Source: Clostridiales bacterium
GTDB taxonomy: Bacteria > Bacillota > Clostridia > Christensenellales > CAG-138
DNA: 10,382 nucleotides
Direction: 5' to 3'
NCBI GenBank assembly: GCA_003486785.1
Contig: DNFZ01000161.1
Span: 1-10,382 of the forward strand
This document shows positions 5,425-10,382 of the stretch, one piece after another. Under the pieces are notes generated by a model. The model did not search any database. It saw only the letters and a list, made by a program, of their open reading frames with translations, and was not told where the DNA came from. The position numbers and the translations under genes are program-made. Within the stretch, counting starts at the first letter, position 1. Every line of letters starts with the position of its first letter.

Positions 5425-7056
5425 TCAAGTGCAGTCCCGCGCCAATGCGCGATCGACGCTCCAAAACACGTTCTCTTCGCCGATGTGCGCGAGTATGCCG
5501 CTTCGTTCCATCGTTTTTCGCGTCTCTTCCGAGAGGCCGCAGCAACCGGTGTGCACGCCGCGTTCCTGCAGCGAGAGAATCACGCGCTCAAACGCCTGCG
5601 CACAGGAGATGTCCAGATAAGACACGCCGCGCATGGAGAAAAATACCGTATCGCATTCGGGCAAAATCTCCGCGGGGATCGCCTCCACAGCGCCCGTGTT
5701 GGCAAAGATCATCGCGCCCGCAATATAGACAACGCGCGCATCAGCATAGCGGCGGCAGATCGCCTCTCCGCCGGAAGAAATCCTCTCAGCCTCTACCGGC
5801 TCAACGTTGATCTCCAGCCTGCTGAGTTTGCGCACGAGCAAAAGCAGCGCCACGACTACGCCCAGCGCGATGGCGGCGGTGAGATCAAAGACCACCGTCG
5901 CAGCCATCGTGACGGCATACAGCAGGATAGCCCCCTTGAATCTGCGCGAAAACATGTAGCGAATCGCCTCCCACTCGTTCATACGAAACGCGGTGACCAT
6001 CAGCACGCCCGCGAGCGCACTCAGCGGGATAGACGACATGACGGGCGCCAGCAGAAACATGGACACGACCAGCACGAGCGCATGCACGATACTCGTAAGC
6101 CGTGTCACCGCGCCGCTCTTGACCGAAACGCTGGTGCGTGCGATGGCGGCGGTTGCCGGTACGCCACCGAAAAACGGCAAAATGATATTGCCGATGCCCT
6201 GCGCCACAAGCTCCTGATCGCTGTTGAAGGGTTTCCCCGTCATGCGGGACGCGCTGGAGCCGCAAAGCAAGCTCTCGATCATACCCAGCATAGCGATGCT
6301 GAACGCAGGGGAGGCAAGCCGCAACAGCATGTGAAGATCGATGCCGGAAAGATTCAACCGCCCGGCAGGCAGCAGCGTCTTGGGGATTTCGCCCACGCGC
6401 GCCACGTCAAGCCCCAGCAGCGACGACGCAGCCGTGGCAAGAACGATCGCCGCCAACGACCCCGGTACAAGCGCGCTCCATTTTTTCGGATACGCGATCA
6501 TAAAGAGGATCACGAAAAGCCCGATGCCGAGCGCATAGAGATTCGGCGAAAACCCGTGCGAAAAATAGCTGCCGATGCGCTCGATGCTGTCCTCGCCCAC
6601 CGAATGCACGCCAAAGAAGTTGTCCAGCTGTCCCGCCGCAATGAGAATCGCGATGCCGGAGGTAAAGCCGGTGATGACCGGAGCGGGGATATAGCTCGTG
6701 AGCCTGCCAAGGCGAAAAACGCCTGCCAGCAGCAGGAATACGCCCGCCATCAGGGTGGCGAGAAACACGCCCTGCATCTGATACTTAGCAACGATGGAGA
6801 CGAGAATCGCCGCCATTGCGCCCGTCGGCCCCGAGATCTGATAAAACGCGCCGGAAAGCGAGCCGATGACGATGCCTGCGATGATAGCGGTGATGAGCCC
6901 CGCCGCCGCGTCCGCACCGCTGCTGACGCCAAACGCGAGCGCAAGCGGCAGCGCAACCGCCGCAACGGTGATGCCCGCCATGAGATCTTTGGAAAAGGAC
7001 TTTGCGCCATAGCCGGAAAACTCCTGCTTCAAACCCGATAGAAAGCTCTTGATCAT
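5425..7056 (-). CDS. SulP family anion transporter with C-terminal STAS domain
   Basis: A 543-residue inner-membrane protein. The N-terminal core (about 25-410) has the SulP fold signatures: PLALAFGVSSGADAAAGL (37-54), SGPTGAM (75-81), TSYIPAPVITGFTSGIA (120-136), GMIESLLC with E261, and GNIILPFFGGVPATAAIART (289-308) followed by SGAVTRLTSIVHA. A STAS regulatory domain fills about 435-535, with YLDISCAQAF at 480-489. Relatives move sulfate, bicarbonate, C4-dicarboxylates or other anions; the sequence does not tell which. A Glu rather than Asp at 261 is the commoner form of the family, and I only tentatively read it as favouring proton over sodium coupling. The ATG at 7056 has an AGGAG site with a rather long 11-nt gap. 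The gene has its own promoter (7095-7123) and terminator (5363-5395), so it is probably monocistronic. No carbonic anhydrase or sulfate-assimilation gene lies beside it to indicate the substrate. Confidence 0.93.
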   Translation of the reverse strand: MIKSFLSGLKQEFSGYGAKSFSKDLMAGITVAAVALPLALAFGVSSGADAAAGLITAIIAGIVIGSLSGAFYQISGPTGAMAAILVSIVAKYQMQGVFLATLMAGVFLLLAGVFRLGRLTSYIPAPVITGFTSGIAILIAAGQLDNFFGVHSVGEDSIERIGSYFSHGFSPNLYALGIGLFVILFMIAYPKKWSALVPGSLAAIVLATAASSLLGLDVARVGEIPKTLLPAGRLNLSGIDLHMLLRLASPAFSIAMLGMIESLLCGSSASRMTGKPFNSDQELVAQGIGNIILPFFGGVPATAAIARTSVSVKSGAVTRLTSIVHALVLVVSMFLLAPVMSSIPLSALAGVLMVTAFRMNEWEAIRYMFSRRFKGAILLYAVTMAATVVFDLTAAIALGVVVALLLLVRKLSRLEINVEPVEAERISSGGEAICRRYADARVVYIAGAMIFANTGAVEAIPAEILPECDTVFFSMRGVSYLDISCAQAFERVILSLQERGVHTGCCGLSEETRKTMERSGILAHIGEENVFWSVDRALARDCT

Positions 7057-7094
7057 GCTTCTAGTTACTCCTGAAAAATCTCATATCGCCCGCT

Positions 7095-7123
7095 AGTATA
7101 CGCCTTTGCAAGCCATAGCACAA
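7095..7123 (-). promoter_or_regulatory. Promoter of the SulP gene
   Basis: On the minus strand a -10 box TATACT (7100-7095, 5 of 6 consensus) lies exactly 17 bp after TTGTGC (7123-7118, sharing the key TTG). Transcription would start near 7088 and give a leader of about 30 nt containing the AGGAG site. It sits directly after the terminator of the lipoprotein gene. Confidence 0.6.
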
Positions 7124-7167
7124 GCGCCCGCGCGAAAGAATCCGCTAGATACAAGCCTATGCGCGCG

Positions 7168-7206
7168 AAAAAGCAAAGGAGCTGCCACTTCTGGTCAGCT
7201 CCTTGC
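7168..7206 (-). terminator. Strong Rho-independent terminator of the lipoprotein gene
   Basis: On the minus strand GCAAGGAGCTG (7206-7196) pairs with CAGCTCCTTTGC (7184-7173) with one bulged T. An inner CCA/TGG pairing and GAAG loop follow, then TTTTT (7172-7168). It begins 15 nt after the stop codon. Confidence 0.92.
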
Positions 7207-7221
7207 GGTGTTGGCTGTGTT

Positions 7222-8970
7222 TTATTTTGTGATTGCTACGCCGTTGACGTATACCGCATAGCCGTTTGTGACGATGTTGCTCACATCTCCCGTAAACGAG
7301 GTGATGTAGCTGTTTCCCGTGAGTGTCCATTGGCTGCTGCCGTCCAGGCTAACGTTTACCGTGCCCGCCGCGCCGTCAGCGTTGATCGCGCCGGTAAAGA
7401 CTGAGCCATCCGCAAGCGCGAGATCAAGCGAGGAGATGCTGTCCACGATGACATTGCCGCTCAGAATCTGATTGTCCGCCGTGAACGTGCATGCGCCGCC
7501 GTTTGCCCCGATCGTCCCCCAGCCGCGAGAGCTGCTGTTGCCGGAGACGGTCAGCAGCGTATCGTTTGCCAGCGTGAGCGATACATTCGTCAGCGAGATC
7601 GTGCAGGTGGTGTTCGTCACATAAAACATATCGCCCGCGTTGGCGAGAATGCTGCCGCCTGTCGCCGAGAAGCTGGAGTGCCCGATCTCTGCATCGCCGG
7701 ACATGCTTTGATAGAGCATGATGTTGTGGACGTTTTCGTTTGCGTCCGCGCTCGCCTGCATGTCGCCACTGAGTACGACGTTTTGCAGCGTGACGGAGTT
7801 TTTCCCTTCGACCACAACCGCTTCGGAGGCGTTTGCTGTCAGCGCGGCATTCTCAACCGTGATATCCGCCGTGCTGTAGATAGCGGGGCTGCCCGTTCCG
7901 TTTGTCACATAAGATCCGCCTGAAACATTCACGTCTCCGCCGCCACGATCCGAGCGAATCGCCGCCGCCGAGTTACCTTGGGTTTCCACGTCGAGATTGG
8001 TCGCGTTCAGCGTCGCGCCGCCGGTCGTGTGGATGCCGCCGGAGTTGTTCATGCTCGTGCGGATGACGGAGTCTGATATATTGACCGTTGTTCCCGTTCC
8101 GTAGCTGAACACGCCATTGCCGTTGACCGCGTTGGTGGTTATGTTTGCACCCGAAATGGTCGCCGTTGCACCGTTTCGCGCGAGAATGCCGGCATTGATG
8201 CCGTAAAAGTCGCCGTTCTCCGTGTGGGAGGATGATCCGCCGGTCTTGTTGACCGTAATGCTGTTGAGCGTCACCGTCGCGCCATCGATGCGCAGCGCGT
8301 TCTCGTCGTCCCCGCCGGAGGTGTAAGTTTCGCCGCTGATGACCGCGTCGGCATCGAGCGTCGTCGCCGCCGTGCCGTTGGTCACGGTGCCGCTGCCGCC
8401 GAAGGCTGCGCCCGGCTGACCGCCCGCTTGCGAGGGCGCGCCCATGCCCGCGGACTGAATGACGATGGACTCCGCCATGTTTTCGCCGGATAGCGTGACT
8501 GCGAGGATATCTCCCTCCGCAATGTCAAGAAGCGTCGCCTCGGTTGTTTCGGGTCCGTTTTGCTTGGTAACCACGGTCGCTTCGCTCACGTGAAAGATGA
8601 TCACCGCTTCGCCCGCCGTAAAGCCCATCATGTCGGGCGAGCCTTGTCCGCCCTGCTGCGCGTTGTCGCCGGAGGGCATCTCAGGCGGTGTGTCCTGCTG
8701 TGCGCCGTCGCCGGAGGGTGCTTCAGACGCGCCTTGCCGCCCCTGTGGCTGCGTCATGGTACCGATCACCGCGGTAATGGCATCGTCTTGAATGCTCTGC
8801 ACCTGTACATAGGTTGTGTCCGCATCCGTTGCCGCCGTCTGCGTCGTTGTTGCCGCGGTTCCCTGCGTTGTGCTCGCTGCCGTTGTTGTCGCCGCCGATG
8901 TGCAGCCGGACAGTGCAAGAACCAACGCGCTTGCAATCGATAATACGATATAAGGTCTGTGTTTGCGCAT
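7222..8970 (-). CDS. Secreted lipoprotein with Ser/Thr/Ala-rich linker and beta-helix repeats
   Basis: A 582-residue protein. MRKHR followed by a hydrophobic stretch and LSGC (20-23) is a lipoprotein signal, so Cys23 should be lipidated and the protein anchored on the outer face of the membrane. Residues 24-55 are a low-complexity Thr/Ala linker. Residues about 53-172 form a compact beta-rich segment, interrupted by a Gln/Gly/Pro-rich insert (about 74-115) containing two copies of PSGDxAQQ. Residues about 195-465 repeat short beta strands with Asn, Gly and Thr turns (for example ATVTLNSITVNKTGG, TTVNISDSVIRTS, ADITVENAALTAN), typical of a right-handed beta-helix of the pectate-lyase or adhesin type. 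The C-terminal part (466-582) continues the beta pattern. No catalytic acidic cluster typical of pectate lyases is evident, so a structural, carbohydrate-binding or adhesive role is more likely. The ATG at 8970 has an AAGGAG site with a 9-nt gap. Similar proteins occur in gut Clostridia; function unknown. Confidence 0.85.
   Translation of the reverse strand: MRKHRPYIVLSIASALVLALSGCTSAATTTAASTTQGTAATTTQTAATDADTTYVQVQSIQDDAITAVIGTMTQPQGRQGASEAPSGDGAQQDTPPEMPSGDNAQQGGQGSPDMMGFTAGEAVIIFHVSEATVVTKQNGPETTEATLLDIAEGDILAVTLSGENMAESIVIQSAGMGAPSQAGGQPGAAFGGSGTVTNGTAATTLDADAVISGETYTSGGDDENALRIDGATVTLNSITVNKTGGSSSHTENGDFYGINAGILARNGATATISGANITTNAVNGNGVFSYGTGTTVNISDSVIRTSMNNSGGIHTTGGATLNATNLDVETQGNSAAAIRSDRGGGDVNVSGGSYVTNGTGSPAIYSTADITVENAALTANASEAVVVEGKNSVTLQNVVLSGDMQASADANENVHNIMLYQSMSGDAEIGHSSFSATGGSILANAGDMFYVTNTTCTISLTNVSLTLANDTLLTVSGNSSSRGWGTIGANGGACTFTADNQILSGNVIVDSISSLDLALADGSVFTGAINADGAAGTVNVSLDGSSQWTLTGNSYITSFTGDVSNIVTNGYAVYVNGVAITK
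8653..8725. repeat. Two 31-bp imperfect direct repeats within the lipoprotein gene
   Basis: CTGCTGCGCG at 8653 and CTGCTGTGCG at 8695 begin two similar segments of about 31 bp, offset by 42 bp. They encode the two PSGDxAQQ motifs (about residues 85-92 and 99-106). The offset is a multiple of three, so copy-number changes would keep the reading frame. Confidence 0.6.
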
Positions 8971-9013
8971 GTTGTTCCACTCCTTGTTGACTCTTTGATC
9001 TGCACATAGTTTA

Positions 9014-9041
9014 TTGCCACATTACGGCGAGATTGCGGCAA
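9014..9041. promoter_or_regulatory. Imperfect inverted repeat upstream of the lipoprotein gene
   Basis: TTGCCACA (9014-9021) and TGCGGCAA (9034-9041) are 8-bp arms with one mismatch and a 12-bp gap, giving half-sites about two helical turns apart. It lies 44-71 bp upstream of the lipoprotein start codon, where a promoter is expected. I see no clear -35/-10 pair there, so the site is only a candidate operator. Confidence 0.3.
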
Positions 9042-9072
9042 CCAAATGGTACATTTTGTGCTCTTGCTGAAC

Positions 9073-9100
9073 AAAAAAACCCCGGCATAATGCCGGAGTT
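9073..9100 (-). terminator. Strong Rho-independent terminator of the dehydrogenase gene
   Basis: On the minus strand a stem built on CCGGCA/TGCCGG, extended by flanking pairs to about 10 bp with one G-U pair, closes a TTA loop. It runs straight into TTTTTTT (9079-9073). It begins 26 nt after the stop codon at 9127. Confidence 0.93.
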
Positions 9101-9126
9101 CGTTCGGTATTCGCTTTGATCATGCG

Positions 9127-10382
9127 CTATTTCTGCATCTTCGCCAGCAGAAACTTCTCCGCCTCGGCGCACCAGAGCCCGTTGCAGGCGTTGACGATCT
9201 CGTCGAGTTTTGCAAACATCGGGTCGGTCTTGCCTTTTTCCGCGAAGTCGGCAAGTGCGGTGAGCGGCAGGTCGATCTGCGTATAGATCAGCTTCTTGCC
9301 GCCGGGGATCTTCGGCAGGTTTTTCGTGGTCTCCACCACGCAGTCGAGGCCCCCGATGTGCGTAATCATCGCGGCGGGGTTGAGCAGCCCTGCGTTCATC
9401 ATCCTGATCGCCTCGCGCATGTCTTCCAGGTTGCCGTGGCTGGTGGCGGCGATGTGCGTACGGCTGTAGTGCACATGATAGAAATTCACCATCGCGGAAA
9501 AGCGCATGTCCGCGGGGCCCGCGAAGAAGTTCAGGCAGCCGTCTACCGCGAGGATCGCGTCACCCTGCTCCACTACCGGGCGCACCGGCGCAAAGCAGAT
9601 TACATCGTCGTAGCCCTCGCCGCCGGAGAGCGCGCGCAGGGTTTCAGCGGGGTTCTCCAGCTTTCCTGTGTTGACGTAATGCAGCGCAACGCCGCACTCC
9701 TTTGCGTGCTCGACGGTATAGATGCTCTCTGCGCGCGTGAGCCTCGCGTCGTCGATGTCGGTGACGACGAGCAGGCTGGGTTTCCGCTCGCAGTGCAGCG
9801 CATAGTCGATCGCGCCCATCCCCATGGGGCCAACGCCCGCAAGCAGCGCCATCTTGCCGCCTTCCACGATGCCCATATCGTGCACATATTCGCCGTCTCT
9901 GGTGTGATACATTGCGTGAAACGTGCCGATGATGCAGCTCATGGGCTCCGCCAGGGAGCCGTAGAAATAGACGTCGCTGTTGTAGGGCAGGAGGCAGTCC
10001 ATCTGCAGCGTCTCCCACGGTATGTTGACATACGTCGCATTACCGCCGCATTCGCGGAAGGAGTAGCCCGGCGCGGTGAGCGCGCCCTGAAAGGAGTGCG
10101 CGGGCTGGATGGCGAAGCCGTCGCCCTTTTTGAATTTGTGCGCCCAGTTTTTACCCACCTCGTCGATGACGCCGCAGAATTCATGGCCGATGATGGTGGG
10201 ATTTGTCGCCACGTCGTCCGGCACGCGCTTATGCGCCGCGCCCTGCTCCAGCGCCTTATAGCTGCTCATGCAGAGGCTGTCCGAGATGATCTTGCAGCGC
10301 ACGCCGTCGTCGCCAACAGGGCTGAGCTCAAACTCTTCCAGCCGGATATCGTGCGCACCATACAGGCGAACCGCTCTTGTTT
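9127..10382 (-). CDS. Zinc-dependent medium-chain dehydrogenase, sorbose-1-phosphate reductase type (start outside window)
   Basis: 417 codons are visible. The open frame reaches the window edge reading TRAVRLYGAHDIRLEEF, the usual N-terminal motif of the family, so only a few residues are missing. Counting from the first visible residue, catalytic-zinc ligands fit C37 (SDSLCMSSYK), H66-E67 (GHEFCG) and E145 (LAEPMS). The Rossmann motif GVGPMG lies at about 182-187, with an acidic D208 in VTDID that favours NAD(H). The four-cysteine structural-zinc lobe of classical alcohol dehydrogenases is absent; only one Cys occurs in that stretch. The sequence strongly resembles, from memory, L-sorbose-1-phosphate reductase (SorE), which reduces L-sorbose 1-phosphate to D-glucitol 6-phosphate in the cytoplasm. 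Other polyol-phosphate substrates remain possible. No sorbose PTS genes are visible; any partners would lie upstream, outside the window. A strong terminator follows, so this is the last gene of its transcript. Confidence 0.88.
   Translation of the reverse strand, partial: TRAVRLYGAHDIRLEEFELSPVGDDGVRCKIISDSLCMSSYKALEQGAAHKRVPDDVATNPTIIGHEFCGVIDEVGKNWAHKFKKGDGFAIQPAHSFQGALTAPGYSFRECGGNATYVNIPWETLQMDCLLPYNSDVYFYGSLAEPMSCIIGTFHAMYHTRDGEYVHDMGIVEGGKMALLAGVGPMGMGAIDYALHCERKPSLLVVTDIDDARLTRAESIYTVEHAKECGVALHYVNTGKLENPAETLRALSGGEGYDDVICFAPVRPVVEQGDAILAVDGCLNFFAGPADMRFSAMVNFYHVHYSRTHIAATSHGNLEDMREAIRMMNAGLLNPAAMITHIGGLDCVVETTKNLPKIPGGKKLIYTQIDLPLTALADFAEKGKTDPMFAKLDEIVNACNGLWCAEAEKFLLAKMQK

Noticed and set aside
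5485..7041. A 518-codon open frame on the plus strand, antisense to the SulP gene
   Set aside because: Its translation is Arg/His/Gln-rich with no domain, and it is the complement of a clear SulP protein. Codon bias in GC-rich genes produces such frames.
10300..10302. GTG as the true start of the dehydrogenase
   Set aside because: The frame stays open to the window edge and the upstream residues AVRLYGxxDIRLEEF are the standard N-terminus of the family.

Overview
The window looks like chromosomal DNA of a fairly GC-rich member of the Bacillota, most likely a Clostridia lineage. The evidence is strong AGGAGG-type ribosome binding sites, compact Rho-independent terminators with U-tracts, a Gram-positive style lipoprotein, a DUF1576-type membrane protein, and a dehydrogenase of the sorbose-1-phosphate reductase type. 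The taxon is an inference from family content and style. No rRNA, tRNA, CRISPR array, transposase, integrase or phage gene is visible.

All seven genes lie on the minus strand, so transcription runs from high to low coordinates. In that order they are: a zinc-dependent dehydrogenase whose first few codons lie outside the window (9127-10382); a secreted beta-helix lipoprotein (7222-8970); a SulP-family anion transporter with a STAS domain (5425-7056); an internally duplicated DUF1576-like membrane protein (3748-5142); a six-helix membrane diguanylate cyclase (2158-3291); a PAS-GGDEF-EAL protein that is probably a c-di-GMP phosphodiesterase (352-2094); and the N-terminus of the RNA-binding transcription accessory protein Tex (1-122, running off the window). 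Terminator-like hairpins follow the dehydrogenase, lipoprotein, SulP, DUF1576-like and EAL genes. Most genes are therefore probably single transcription units. The exception is the cyclase and phosphodiesterase pair, which are 63 bp apart with no terminator between them and are probably co-transcribed.

The most distinctive part is the 456-bp gene-free stretch at 3292-3747, in front of the c-di-GMP pair. It holds, in minus-strand order, the terminator of the DUF1576-like gene, an array of about ten degenerate 13-bp direct repeats (consensus GTTCTCTCTTTGC on the plus strand), a near-consensus sigma-70 promoter whose spacer contains a perfect 6-bp inverted repeat, and a leader of about 137 nt with further small hairpins. 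The array ends 8 bp upstream of the -35 box. This arrangement suggests elaborate transcriptional control of the module that makes and degrades c-di-GMP.

Functionally, the pair would set a local or global c-di-GMP level: an intact cyclase with an intact product-inhibition site, and an EAL protein with all catalytic residues but a ruined GGDEF signature. The other genes (anion transport, unknown membrane transport or channel, cell-surface lipoprotein, polyol or ketose-phosphate metabolism) show no obvious shared pathway with it. I find no convincing new multi-gene system. The novelty candidates are the repeat and promoter architecture, the DUF1576-like duplication and leader structure, and the uncharacterised lipoprotein.
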